A stretch of DNA of 64,000 bases from Bretschneidera sinensis (lineage: Eukaryota; Streptophyta; Magnoliopsida; Brassicales; Akaniaceae): contig CM043698.1 of assembly GCA_023935145.1 (NCBI GenBank), positions 17,115,001 through 17,179,000 of the forward strand. The letters run 5' to 3'. Position 1 is the stretch's first letter, and each line of letters begins with the position of its first letter. Position numbers and translations under genes: made by a program. The notes beneath the pieces were generated by a model. It was not told the origin of the DNA. It saw nothing but the letters and a program-made list of their open reading frames with translations, and did no database searches. Shown piece after piece: positions 35,501 through 47,000 of this stretch.

Positions 35501-38112
35501 GGAAAAAGTAAACAGGAAAAGAAAAACCCAAGAAAAATCCATCAACAAAAACCAGCAAAAGTATGGCACACAAAAACAATACTCGAGTTTTTATGAATCC
35601 AGCATAATTACTAGTCATATTACGTATAACAGTTGGGTTATTTCAACCACCAATTCTAATTATGAACTAAAGAAATTTTATATTTACACTTAACTTTATT
35701 ATTTTCTAAATGGAAAATCATTAAAGAAATTCCTGAATTTAATAATCAGATTTGAAATCACATATAGAAAAAAAAAATTAAAATGAATATGGAAAAAAGC
35801 TAATGCATTGAAAAGATTCCTCATATTAATAAACAGACTATTAATTATAAAAATAAAAACTATCAGACATGCAAACCACAGTTTGGAATAGAAACTACCC
35901 CATTGTCCATCATATTACACATGTAACTAACAATATTCTAAGTAACTCTTTATTAGGGTATAACTTAAGATTACAGATTCCACAAACAAGATCCCAACAG
36001 ATAACATCAGTAAGTGGATTACATAATATCTTCCATTGAGTGGACTTGAAATCGAATAACATCTTCCATTAAATGGACATGAAATCAAAATAGAGAGACA
36101 GATAAATCACCAAAAAAAGAGGTACACTATACCTTATCAAAATCCTTAACAACTTTAGCTTCTGCAGAAGAATTTTCTTCATACTCTGTCCATAGTTCAC
36201 CTATTTCCTTGGCTGCAACTCGCAAATTGGATTAACCAATCAAATGATATAAAATTATGGACTTATTTCAGATAGAGAAATATGAATTCAGTCTGCTTGC
36301 ATTAAAATGAGGAGAGAGTGCGTGAACAAAGCACCTCTTGACCCTCCACCTAGTAATTTGCACATGTGGTCCAATGCTTCCTGCTCCCTTAGACTCTTCT
36401 CGGCCTTTGAAATCCCATCTGATGGGGTTATGTCCCCAACAATGGCTGTTCAACCATTTAAGAAAGTAGAAAAGCAACTTAAAAACTCTAATAAGAGAGT
36501 TCACAAAAGAACAATAGAAACAAGAAGAAGATAGTATTATGACCCACAGTCCCTCACAAGTAATAGCTTTCACAAACGTTCAAAACACCTAAAGTTGGAC
36601 AAATATAGATAGGTTAGTGCTTTGGGAGTAAACTTGAATGTAAACGGATATAACTCAATCCAATTTGTTGCAACATTTCTGCAGGATCTAGCCAGAAAGT
36701 TAAACCTTGGATATAAGACTGAAGAGATAAAGCCCTACATGTACCCATTAGCATATAAATTATAATTTTGTAGCCAGAGAACTAAGATAAAACAAGAGTA
36801 ATACTCTTTTTCAGGAAAACCACCCATCGGAAGAACTATATTGGAATTCATCATTACCTTCCTCAACTACTTTAAATCCAGATGACCATAGTTCCAAGTT
36901 AACTTCAAAATGCATTGTCAGAAAAGAATACTGAATAAAATAGTAACTCCCTAGCAATAAAGAATTCAGAACCAGGAGAAAATGATAATGATAACTCTAA
37001 CCTTCTGCAATGTCATGAACAATTGCCATTTTTATACACCTGAAAAAAAAATAGAAAAATTATATCCAAGTTCAAAGCAGGGACTAAAAATTATTTAAAG
37101 GGAAATCAAAAGTATGCAGTAAATAAAAAGGCAGGGGGGACACCAAAAGCAAAGAAACAGAAACCTTACTTGTCTCGATTAACACTGGGGACATCTGAAG
37201 CAATAAGTGCCATCAATCCCATTCGATACATGTGATCAGCTATCGACTCTGGATCATTAACGTCTCTCCGGACCCATCCAGCTCTCTTTGTTGTCTAATA
37301 AATTAAAGTGAACACATAAAAACTAAGCAAAGCAGAGAAAGGTTAAATGAACTAATCCACCATTTGGTACATAAACAATAAGCAAGGCAGAGAAAGGTGA
37401 AATGAACTAACCCACCATTTTTCTGGCAACAAAACAAAATAAAGAAACAATAAGAGGAAAGAAAATTTATACATGAAAAACTCACAACAACCATGGAATT
37501 AAGAGCCTTACGCTCTGTTTGGGTGCCAAGAAAAGGCAGCAAATTCTACACTCTCAGTTTGGAATCAAATCTTAGTAGAGTTCAATGGATTTTAGTTAAA
37601 ATATAATTCGATTCAATTCATTGTTCCTAACAAAATGAAATGATTGAACTCAATTTAATTCTCTCTCAGAGCAAATCAAAAATGCCTTCAAGCAATCATC
37701 TTTTTCCGTTTATTAGTATTGAATTAAGAACAAAAGTGTAAAGTAAATATTCAAATTTATCGAGATAACAATAAGAACGACCGCTTAACTGAGCCCAATC
37801 CACAGACTCACTGTAACAATTCATATTTAAAGTATCACAAGTAGATAAAAATTGTCAATTTATACTTTCTTACTTCTCTTTCCCAACTTTCTCGGCAACC
37901 AAACAGAAGTCACAGAACGTGAGAATTTAAAATAAAAGAAACAAATAAGAACAATGATTTTTATCTTAAGTTAATACCTTGAGGCGATGACAGAGAGAGA
38001 GAAAATCGATGGCAGAGGAAGGAGTTGTCCCATCATTTGCGGAGGGGGCAGGAGGGTTGATACCATCACCGTTGGTGACGGACGACGTTGACGACGAAGC
38101 TTCAGTGGCCAT
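26562..38112 (-). CDS. HD-domain 5'-deoxynucleotidase (HDDC2/YfbR-like), 8 exons
   Basis: Predicted 212-residue protein from exons 38112-37978, 37294-37170, 37039-37002, 36445-36335, 36212-36133, 35314-35278, 32386-32345 and 26632-26562. Every join is GT/AG and in frame. HD metal and catalytic residues line up with the YfbR pattern: H66 (ADHMYRM), H95-D96 with E99 (IVHDIAEA), D104 (VGDITP) and D160/D162 (VKDFDK). The family removes phosphate from deoxynucleoside 5'-monophosphates. The C-terminus ([16 protein letters not shown]) matches plant homologues. The start is uncertain: the frame stays open to an ATG at 38304, which would add 64 Ser/Thr/Leu-rich residues that could be a plastid transit peptide. 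I chose 38112 as the conservative start. Introns 6 (2.9 kb) and 7 (5.7 kb) are bloated by transposons. Confidence 0.9.
27106..27434. mobile_element. MITE with inverted ends, in intron 7 of the deoxynucleotidase gene
   Basis: The left end is GGTTATGATTGGTAAAGAG; the right end reverse-complements to GGGTATGATTGGTAGAAGAG. Purine-rich arms face pyrimidine-rich arms, so the whole unit can fold back. No coding capacity. The target duplication is unclear, so the superfamily is left open. Confidence 0.6.
27564..27918. repeat. Copy 1 of a dispersed direct duplication in intron 7
   Basis: Begins gctttttgttcatttatgg and ends aaagaaaaaggccaa. It matches 29078-29530 along its length in the same orientation, at roughly 85-90% by eye, but copy 2 contains about 90 extra bases near 29211-29307. 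Confidence 0.8.
28034..28130. mobile_element. Possible end of a hAT-like 'AGGCGC' element
   Basis: 'ctagttatcaaaagc' is followed by GC-rich words such as 'cctaggcgcaaggcg'. This resembles the terminus of plant hAT-type elements. A matching GC-rich block of opposite sense lies at 29615-29720, but its outer edge is not a clean inverted repeat, so the extent is uncertain. The LINE tail and duplication copy 2 lie between them. Confidence 0.35.
28310..28990 (-). pseudogene. 5'-truncated LINE 3' end with zf-RVT remnant, in intron 7
   Basis: The minus-strand frame 28874-28605 shows the same LINE signature as the element at 9.7-10.8 kb ([12 protein letters not shown], then [15 protein letters not shown], then GISWVVV). 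The nucleotide sequence, including the 'attaacaaagcac' tail, is clearly alignable with that copy. The zinc-binding cysteines are partly lost and the downstream frame is broken. Confidence 0.75.
29078..29530. repeat. Copy 2 of the dispersed direct duplication in intron 7
   Basis: Partner of 27564-27918. The extra internal block (about 29211-29307) is absent from copy 1, so either copy 1 lost it or copy 2 gained it. The LINE tail ends immediately upstream. Confidence 0.8.
30920..31486. mobile_element. Non-autonomous hAT-type element, GC-rich arms, in intron 7
   Basis: The left end is TAAAGATGGCAAAAGCCCC; the right end reverse-complements to TAGAGCTGGCAATGGGG. The 8-bp flanks are CCTCCATT (30912-30919) and CCTCCAAT (31487-31494), a 7/8 match. 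Subterminal arms are rich in 'ggggatgaag' and 'gacggggacg' words, contrasting with the A/T-rich intron. No transposase; the short open frames here are by-products of the arms. Confidence 0.75.
33557..34828. mobile_element. Non-autonomous hAT-type element of 1.27 kb in intron 6
   Basis: The left end is TAGAGGTGGCAAAATC; the right end reverse-complements to TAGATGTGGGAATTAGG. The 8-bp flanks are ATCAAGAT (33549-33556) and ATTAAGAT (34829-34836), a 7/8 match. About 200 bases at the left and 150 at the right carry many copies of 'gacccgaa/aacccga' words, the clustered subterminal repeats that hAT transposases typically bind. The core between them is plain A/T-rich DNA with no transposase. Confidence 0.8.
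34913..35196. mobile_element. Stowaway-like MITE in intron 6
   Basis: The left end reads ACCCTCCATGCCATAATAT..., and the right end reverse-complements to ACTCCCTTTGTCCCATAAC.... Both lead into 'TTTGTC'. This is the well-known CTCCCTC.GTCCC terminus of plant Stowaway (Tc1/mariner) MITEs. A TA follows the right end as expected; the left edge has decayed. Confidence 0.65.
37324..37420. repeat. Short tandem duplication, period 55 bp, in intron 1
   Basis: 'taagcaaagcagagaaagg' at 37324 recurs as 'taagcaaggcagagaaagg' at 37379; both run on to 'ccaccattt'. It lies about 30 bases upstream of exon 2 on the plus coordinate scale, inside intron 1 of the deoxynucleotidase gene. Confidence 0.8.
37511..37910. 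mobile_element. MITE with CTGTTTGG-type ends in intron 1
   Basis: The left end is CGCTCTGTTTGGGTGCCAAG; the right end reverse-complements to ACTTCTGTTTGGTTGCCGAG. This is a roughly 20-base imperfect inverted repeat in a family style common to PIF/Harbinger and hAT MITEs. No coding capacity and no clear target duplication. Confidence 0.55.
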
Positions 38113-38304
38113 ACGGTAAACCCTACGATTTGTGGGTAACAAAGTGCCGGTTGTGACTGATTTAAATCCGAGTTGAGTCGAAGTAAGAGTGGGAACTAGG
38201 AAGGCGAGTGAAGACTTAGAGTTACAGATCAACGCTCGACTGCCATTTGCCGTTTCTTTTAAAAAAAATGAATTATCTTGATTATTTTGTATATTCTCCT
38301 TCAA

Positions 38305-40825
38305 TATTAAACTAAAATTTTAATGAATTGTAGATACATCCAAATATTTTAATGAATTTTTCATTATTTATGTTGTTTTTTGTGGTTTTTAAAATTATAA
38401 CAATAAATATTTATAATACTAAATAAATTCAATTTTGTTATAATATATCATATTTATTTTTGTCGTGGCAAAATTCACAATATTTTGCGTTGTTAAGAAA
38501 ATTTTGTCAATAAATAAGAAATGATTACATGATAACTAATTAAGAGGTTAAAGAACCCTAATCTTGGATTCGTTGTTTAGGGACTGTGATAGGCATATAT
38601 CAAATGTGTCAATTTCAATTTAGCACTCGTTATACTCACTGTCAGCGCTTGCGTGGACGTAAATCTAAACTTTACGACATGTTAAAATTTACTCATATCT
38701 AACACAGACAGTGGAATAGAGGGTTGGACTTGATCAACCGATGGGGCTCGCAAGTTTTACCTGCGTGGGTTGGGCCCATATAACTATAACTGCTAAATTT
38801 CTAATTTATTTCATGTACTTTGAGGTATAATCATTTTACTCAATTTTTTAATTGCTTCAATTTTATGTATGAACTTCTAAAATAATTCAAATCAAACTAT
38901 TTTGACGGATATTCCATCAATTATTTAGCAAAAATTCATATAGACATCACCATTTCTCATTCAATGCATGGCGTCTACGTAGATTCCATTAAGTTATTTA
39001 CGGAATGTTCAATGGTTTGATTTGGATAATTTTAAAAGTTCATATACTAAATTGAAGCAATTGAAAGTATATATAATACTTATTTTTTCACTTTGAGATG
39101 GTTGAATACATTAAATAAAGATTCTAATAAATTCTATAGACTATTTGAAGATCTTCCAACAATTTTTTAAAAATTTTCACTTGTGTATTATTTTTTTTGA
39201 TGATTTATCAATATTTTATAAGAAAAAATAATTTCAGTATTAAAAAAATTATTATGTTTTTCACTTTAAATCACATTTATATTTACATGTGTTCAAAAAA
39301 TCATAGTCAAATTCTTTGTATTATTAAATTTTTAAAACAAATTCATTAATGAATAATGCATAAAATGGTTACATTGTAACTAATTGAAAGTTTGAACACT
39401 TTTGATGTCAAATTCATAGTTTAGAGAATTAAGTGTTAGAGGATAATAGCTCAAAGATTTTTGATGCAATTATCCCTTAATAAAAATAATAGTGAAAATA
39501 ATTTCTCTGAAACATTATGTTTTTTTTTAAAAAAAAAATCATTTCATAAATATTTTTTTTATGGTATTTAACCTGACTTATATATGTTTATAGGAAATAA
39601 AAAATCATTTCATAAACTCAAAAATCACAATATTTTTCTAAAGTAATGAATATATATTTTTTTTTTTAGCTAAACAGCATTAATTGATGAGCGTATATGG
39701 TTTGCTAAAAAGCTTATTAATTTTTAGGCTATGATTAGTGAAAGAAAATGAGGAGGAGAGAAAAGATGAAATATTAAGATATTTGACGTCTTCTTTTATA
39801 TGATAAAAATAATCAAAAGATGAGATGTAAAAAAACACAAAAATAATCTCTTTTTTTTTATCAAACAATAGAAAAATCATCATTTAATCTTTTTTCTCAA
39901 CTTTTTCTTCAATCTCACATTTTCTTTTATCAATTATAATTTTAAAGTAAATCATGTAAACCTTTATACTCTTACCCATGTGCAAATCATGTTTCCTGAA
40001 TTTGAAATCTTTTGTAATTATTGTGGATCATGACGATATGATATATCATTTTATTTAAAACTAAATCAATGATTACGTATTATTAATTAAGCTATATTAT
40101 CCATTTTATTGTATATTTAATTTATAATAAAAAAAACAGCCATATGCAGATCGATGATCCTAATCCTTGCAACTGGCAAATGCACATAAAAAAAGATTAA
40201 AAACCCCAAAAACTAGAAAACAAATTGTTGAATATATTATCAAAAACATGATTGTATGTATAGTCAACAAAAAAAAAATTCATGCATCCACTATAGTGAG
40301 TGGGAATCAAATGGGTCGGCAACAAGCAAGACACTTGTCTAAAACCCTAGTAATCTCAAGGGTTTAGCTTCTCCTCAACCGCAAGATCCTGTCTAAAAAT
40401 CCAATAGATAATTAGCCGCATCATCTCCTCCACTTCAGTGATATATTATGTAAACAAATCCTCCACTATACTCGACGTGTTTTCTCTAACAACCTTAGTA
40501 TCAAAACACAAGAACTAATCAATTACATTCAAGAACTAATCAATTAATCATTTGCATTTCCATTTTCTCATAATTAAGTTCCCATTTTGTTCAAAACCTT
40601 TATATTATTAAATATTTTATCTATAAAAAAAATCGTTTCATTTAAATCATATATAAATATAAATAAAAATGATAATTTATAAGTTTTTTATCATTAATCA
40701 ATTTTATTCGTATTCGTTTAAACATTTTTTTACAATTATTGATAATATTTAATAATTTTTAATGATTACATATTAAGATTCGGATTATAAAGTAATTAAA
40801 CTTGGTGACGAATATACCAAATTTT
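38305..40825. other. A/T-rich intergenic region
   Basis: No gene recognised. It should contain the promoter of the minus-strand deoxynucleotidase gene just above 38304, but no convincing TATA box was found. The MITE at 39727-39943 lies here. The rest is low-complexity A/T-rich sequence. Confidence 0.55.
39727..39943. mobile_element. Small MITE related in style to the one at 27.1 kb
   Basis: The left end is GGCTATGATTAGTGAAAG; the right end reverse-complements to ATTATAATTGATAAAAG, continuing as AAAATG in both. Length and purine/pyrimidine arms resemble 27106-27434, suggesting one family. Confidence 0.5.
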
Positions 40826-41291
40826 TGTCATTTCTTGTCATCTCTGGCTCTTATTGCTTTGCTGGTTGCCATGTGAGCTATAATCTCTGAGAGCCGGGTT
40901 GCAAGGAAGGACTTGGGTGTGGATCTTGCTGGTGTAGGAGTTGGAGTTGGAACAGGAATAGCCGAATAGGCGGGGTGGGGATAGGAGGAGGTGGTAGTGC
41001 ATCCAGGGCTGGTTCAGGTTCCGGGTCGAGTTCGACTTCTTCACTGGTCCAGTAGCTCATCAAATTCTGGGTCAGATGCAGGATCTGAAGGGGGCTCATA
41101 TGCCAGGTCCTATGTAGGGTCTCGGGCTGGGTCAGGATCGGGAGGTAAACGTGGGCGGGGTTCTGGGTCTGGGCATGCATAGTGAGGGTTCTGGCAAGGG
41201 AAGTGGTTCGAGCAATGGTGAAGGGTACGGTGAGGGACGTGGATATGGAGAAGGTCACGGCAGTGGAGGTGGAAACAGAAGAACATTATAA
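40826..41291 (+). pseudogene. Broken copy of a glycine/serine-rich secreted protein gene
   Basis: Conceptual reading gives a remnant of a signal peptide (SLALIALLVAM), a TGA stop at about 40875, then SESRVARKDLGVDLAGVGVGVG, almost the same block as in the intact gene at 42616. After further stops and frameshifts comes a Ser/Gly repeat (GSDAGSEGGSY...) and a C-terminal tail (GYGEGRGYGEGHGSGGGNRRTL, ending at the TAA at 41289-41291) that the intact neighbour lacks. No start codon is preserved. It is a decayed tandem paralogue. Confidence 0.8.
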
Positions 41292-42479
41292 TGCTATAGA
41301 TTTGGGAAAGAGAGAATAATTAAAATATATTTTCTCCATTATGTATATAAATAAGTAGATGGTGATCTTCAATCTTATAAGTTAATTAATTAATGGCGTT
41401 TTTCTTTGATACTCTAGCGCATGTCTACTTAGATCATGCAATTAAGGACTTGCTTATAGATTAATACAATGCCTTGTGTTATGCATCCTCTCTTCTTTTT
41501 ATCTTTTTACGAAAGTTGTAGTTATGTATTGTGTTTATAACAATTCAATAATTAAGATTTTAAAATATTTCATATTAATAATAATTATAAATATAAGCAT
41601 CGATATTTATCAAAAAAAAAATTATGAACAAAGATACTCACACTTTAAATAATAACACCATAATTTTATCATTCAATAAAAAGTTATTAATTATTTTCAA
41701 TTAATATTTTTTTGTGATAATATGTAACTTAATTAACACACAAGTTATTTGATATCAATAATAAAAAAATAATAAGATAATTAGAATAAAGATAAAATGG
41801 TTATTTAACATTAACAAAAAGTTAGATTTTTTCAAAACCATGAAGTAACTACCTACTAATTTCTCTTTCTTTAATCTTAATCTCCAGTTTCCTCTGTCTC
41901 ATTCAGTTGCCATTTCGAAATTCAAATCATACATCATAACAATTTTACTGCACATTAACCAACTTACAAATTTTTTCCCCACTTACTTTCACATTTTCCT
42001 TCGTTTTCCCTTTTCTTTCTCTAAAGAAACTTTCTGTAAAAAAGATTTGGAATCTCTTATGGGTCATCGGAGATGAAAAACAGGAGACATCGGACACTGT
42101 CTTAGAGCAAGACATAAAGCGCAATATATTCTCAATGCCTTCAAATTCTATCATATGCATTTCCTATGTTTAGAAACTTTAGCCGTATAAGCCAATAATA
42201 CTCCACTAGTAAGTGGCGGATTCATGGGTTGGCACCACTCATGATTTCAAACGTGTCCAACAATTGAGACTCCACAAAAAAGAAATCTCCACTCCATTTC
42301 TCAGCCTTTTTCAGCCACAAATTAATCATGATTCCCTGCAACAAAAGCAAATTGCACATGTTACTCGCATTATTATTGCTACAGTCTCCACACTTACAAT
42401 TTTTTTTTTAAAAAATTAAAATTTTATTGATCAACTTTACACGTACGATAGAGTATCAAACCTCACTATCCCCTACTAC

Positions 42480-42487
42480 TATAAATA
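42480..42487 (+). promoter_or_regulatory. TATA box of the glycine/serine-rich protein gene
   Basis: TATAAATA lies 129 bases before the ATG at 42616, in a C/T-rich context (ctactactataaatacag). Good match and spacing for a plant core promoter. Confidence 0.65.
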
Positions 42488-42615
42488 CAGCTATAAACAC
42501 TAATAGCTAAAACAACAAATACGAGTTTTCTAGCGTTGCTAGCTAATAAGCTTGTTTGATATTTATTGACCAATTGATATTAATTATTGTTGGTCCAATT
42601 TGGTTGTAAACAAAT

Positions 42616-42960
42616 ATGGCTAAGTACTTCTACTGTTTGGTTTTTGTGGGTTTGCTTGTTTCTAGTTTAGCGATGGTAAGTGAGAGCCGTGTGGCAAGAA
42701 AGGATCTTGGGTTGGATCTGGGTGGAGTTGGTGTTGGGTTGGGTGTTGGGTTGGGTGTTGGCCTTGGTGGGAGTGGTTCAGGCTCTGGTGCGGGTGCTGG
42801 TTCGGGTTCTGGGTCCGGGTCTAGTTCATCGTCCAGTTCAAGTTCGTCTTCTTCATCCAGGTCTAATGGGTCAGGCGGGTCCAGCGCAGGGTCAGAAGCG
42901 GGTTCTTATGCCGGGTCCCATGCCGGGTCAGGCTCCGGTTCAAACGGGAATGCAAAATGA
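42616..42960 (+). CDS. Glycine/serine-rich secreted (cell-wall-type) protein
   Basis: Intact 114-residue single-exon protein. Residues 1-24 are a signal peptide (MAKYFYCLVFVGLLVSSLAM then SES). A short charged block RVARKDLGLDL follows, then low-complexity sequence: GVGVGLGVGLGVGLGG, alternating Gly-Ser/Ala, a run of serines (about residues 70-82), and a Gly-Ser-Ala tail ending NGNAK. This is the make-up of small plant glycine-rich proteins thought to be wall-structural or stress-related; no enzymatic motif. A degenerate paralogue lies 1.3 kb upstream in the same orientation. The second long frame (42680-43030) is a shadow of the repeats. Confidence 0.8.
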   Translation: MAKYFYCLVFVGLLVSSLAMVSESRVARKDLGLDLGGVGVGLGVGLGVGLGGSGSGSGAGAGSGSGSGSSSSSSSSSSSSSRSNGSGGSSAGSEAGSYAGSHAGSGSGSNGNAK

Positions 42961-43611
42961 GATATACAACACCAGTTTCTTTATCAGAAAGAATTATAAT
43001 ATATGGCATGCAGAAGAAAAGAAAATCTAGCTGCAAGGTTACCAACATAATGCATGTATGAATAAATAAGAAGATGGTGTGTTTTTTGTGTGTGTTTGTG
43101 TCATTTTGAGTCATGTCATATGTGTCAAATAAAGAATATTTACTACTACTATTGTTGATTTAGAATATTCTGGTGTAGTATTGATCTTATATGGTATTTT
43201 TAGAGTTCATTCAATTACATTGTGTTGTTCCATTAAAATTACAAAATAAAAGATAAAGTTTTATATTTGGTATAATGATTGAAGAAATTTTAGACTGATC
43301 TTACACAAAAATTCCTCATTTCTTTTTGAAATAAAATATTATCATAAAATTAAGCTATCATAAAATTAAGCTAGATCCCAAAGCAAAGCGTCCGCTAATA
43401 AAGTTGAAGAAAGCACATATGGTGCTTATTCCAACCAAATACAAAAGTCATCAATAAATTGAACCTCTTTTAACTAGAATATGAAAAGCAACATTAGTTG
43501 TTCTAGGAATAAAAGAAAACTTGAAATCTTGTTGATAGGAATTTGATATCTTCAATAATCAACCCACAATAATTTGGTAATATTATAAAATTACATCTCT
43601 AGGAAAATTAT
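42961..43611. other. 3' flank of the glycine/serine-rich gene
   Basis: The 3' UTR with an AATAAA-like run (caaataaagaat near 43126) is followed by A/T-rich DNA up to the LTR of element C. No other gene seen. Confidence 0.5.
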
Positions 43612-44026
43612 TGTTGTACTATTAACCACTGAAATCTGAGAAGTCTTTGGTTTCACCAAAATCAAACACCGTGATAGAAACTTCAAACCCCGAGTAGATT
43701 AATTTTCTGTGATCAAACACCCTGAATAATACCCTAGAGAAAATCTCAAATTGCTGCACATTTTTTCCCTTTCACTCTCCCGGTAAATAGAAAGAAAACT
43801 CCTTCTTTGTACCTCACGACATAGCTCTATTTTTCTTTGCTCTTTGTAACTCGACGTAGAAAAAAGAAAAAAATCAAGTCTTTTTATATAGCCATTGATC
43901 GGAAGATATTATCTTCTAACATAAATAGGATTCTGAGTCCTATAAGGTATACACCCGCCAATACCTTTAGCTTTCTTTTATTTCTTATTTTAATTTGCTT
44001 ATGTGTTGGACCCTACAAGCCCAACA
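43612..44026 (-). repeat. 3' LTR of element C
   Basis: On the minus strand it starts TGTTGGGCTTGTAGGG directly after the polypurine tract and ends ...GTACAACA. The outer boundary rests only on the TG/CA rule, because the partner LTR is absent. Confidence 0.6.
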
Positions 44027-44068
44027 ATCTCCCCCTCCAGCCCATGGGAGAGAGAACTACCATGCGAC

Positions 44069-47000
44069 TCACTTGGAGCCTATCTCGGCGATCGCCGAAC
44101 AAAACTCAAGATTTTCTCTGGGAACAACCATTGTCATCATGTCAACGACATTTTTATCTATGTGGATCTTTTTCAACTTCATCAACTGTTTTTCAATCCC
44201 CTCACAAATCCAATTGTATCTCACCTCAATGTGTTTCGTACGTGAATGATACATAGTATTTTTTCTTAGATCCACGGCACTCTTACTGTCACAAAAAACC
44301 ACATATTCTTGTTGCTTCAAACCCAATTCTTGAAGAAACTTCATCATCCAAAGCATCTCTTTCTCTGCTTCGTTCACTGCAATATACTCAGCCTCAGTAA
44401 TTGATAAGGCAACACACTTTTGCAGTCTTAACTGCCATGAAACAACTTTCCTTGCGAAAGTGAACAAGAACCCCGATGTAGAATTTCTAGCATTAAGATC
44501 ATCTACTATATCTGAATCTGTATAACCCTCAAGAACTAGTTCTAAACTCCCAAAACTCAAACATAACTTGGATGTACCTCTGAGATATCTCAGGATCCAC
44601 TTTACTGCTTCCCAATGACTTTTACCTGGATTAGACAAAAAACTACTAACCATACCAACAGCATGAGCAATGCCTGGTCGCGTGCAAACCATAGCATACA
44701 TCAAGCTACCAACTACAGAGGAGTAAGGAGTTACTGACATCTATTCATTTTCTTCTTTTGTTGATGGACATGATTTCTTGCTCAACTTAAAGTGGTTGGC
44801 AATAGAGGTACTGACTGATTTTGAATGCTTTATGTTGAACTTTTCAAGCACTCGCTCAACATACCTTTCCTGTGATAACCATAATTTTCTAGTTTTTCTA
44901 TCACGAATAATCTGCATTCCCAAAATCTGTTTCGCTGGTCCTAAGTCCTTCATGTCAAAGGACTTAAACAATTCATCTTTAAACTTACCAATCATCTTAG
45001 TATCTTGTCCCATAATCAACATAAAATCAAAATACAGTAGAAGGATAATAAAGTTACTATAAGGGAATTTTTTGACATATACACACGGATCTACAACTGT
45101 CCTGTGGTAACTATGATCCACCATGAATGAATCAAACTTCTTGTACCACTGTCTTGGAGCCTGTTTTAATCGATACAAACTCTTCTTCAGCCTACAAACC
45201 ATGTTCTCTTTCCCTTTCACTTCAAAACCTTCTGGTTGAACCATAGAAATCTCCTCATGCAAATCACCCGGAAGAAACTCCGTCTTCACATCTAACTGCT
45301 CAAGCTCAAGATTCAAACTAGCCGCCAAACCAAGTACAACTCGGATAAAACTCATCTTTACCACTGGAGAGTAAATTTCATCGAAATCTATTCCTTTCTT
45401 CTGACTGAAACCTTTCACCACCAGTCGAGCCTTGTACTTCACTAGCTTTTCACCATATTTCTTCATCTTGAATACCCACTTGTTCCTCAGTGTTTTCTAC
45501 CTTTGGGAAGATCAACCAATTTATAAGTATTGTTCTTTTCCAAATAACCTATCTCTTCCCTCATTGCTTTCATCCAACAATTTTTTTTCTGCATATGACT
45601 GCACTTCTTGGAAGCTCTCTGACTCCCCTCCATCGGTAAATAAGACATACTCAGAACTAGGGTACTTAGTAGATGGTTGATGCTCTGTAGTAGACCTTCT
45701 CAACTGAGGCCCTACAATCTCCGGTGCAAAGGGTTGCTCCCCTGCTCAACATGCTATGTATCATGTATAACATTATCATCAACTATCGTTGGCTCCTCAT
45801 TACCCATATGTTCTTCTTCATGTATCTCTCTTTCATTTGTGGCACTGTCTAAAGGAGTAGGATTTAGTACAAAGTCTTCAAGTCTGCTTGTACCATGTTG
45901 TGTCTTCTTATTTTCTCAAAATCAGCCAAAGTTCCATTTTTCATAGAAGACAACATCTCTGCTTTTGATAATCTTACTCTTTTCTTGATCTCATAACTTG
46001 TAACCAAACTCAGCATCCCCATAACCACAAGCAAACAAGCAACTACTTTATCATCGAGTTTTAACCTCTTCTCCTTGAGAACGTATGCAAATTTTTTGCA
46101 ACCAAACACCTTCAAGTGAGAATAAAAAACATCTTTTCTTGTCCAAACTCTTTTTGGAATGTCAAAACCCAATGGAACGGATGGAGGTCTATTAATTAGG
46201 TAGCAAGTTATATGAACTGTTTCACCCCAGAATGGCTTAGGCAGCTTAGCCATTATGAGTATGCATCTAACTCTTTCCACAATGGTACGTTTTATCCTCT
46301 CAGCCACACCATTATGTTGTGGGGTACCAGGAACTGTCATCTCATGCCTGATGCCAAACTGTGAACAATAATCTGCAAGCTCATTAGAGGTATACTCTCT
46401 ACCATTGTCAGTACGAAGACATTTCAACTGATTCTCTATCTCTCTTTCCACCATAACATGAAACTTATGAAAATACTGAAATACTTGGATTTTGTTCTTC
46501 AACAAATAAACCCACATTTTTCGTGAAGCATCATCAATAAAAGTAACAAAATATCTATTACCACCCAAAGAGTCTACTTCAATATACCAATTCTAATTTC
46601 TTTTGTTTTCATTTAGATGACTTACTAAAAGAAACTTTATGATGCTTACCAAATAAACAATAATCACATGGGTTCAGAGATATATCTTTGGAAGAAGGAA
46701 TGAGCGACCTCATAGCCAAAATCTGCAACCCTTTCTCATTCATATGCATCAACCTCTTGTGTCACAAATTTGGAGAAGCATCATCTTCAACTGCATTCAA
46801 CTCATTACCACATACTTTCATATGCGTCTTGTACAAGGTGCAACACATCTTTCCTCTGGCAACCACCAATGGTCCATTGGTTAGTTTCCACATTCCATTA
46901 CCGAAACAGTGCGCATATCCTTTTTCATCTAGGACATGAATTGAAATCAAATTGAGATGCAATTCAAGAACATTCGCAGATTCTTCAAAGTCATAGTGCA

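Noticed and set aside
35376..35618. 80-residue hydrophobic minus-strand frame
   Set aside because: Lies wholly inside intron 5 of the deoxynucleotidase gene, without promoter or splice support.
40991..41182. 63-residue frame in the broken glycine-rich copy
   Set aside because: Starts within a frameshifted part of the pseudogene.
42680..43030. 116-residue frame overlapping the glycine/serine-rich gene
   Set aside because: Out-of-frame shadow of the Gly/Ser repeats; no signal peptide.
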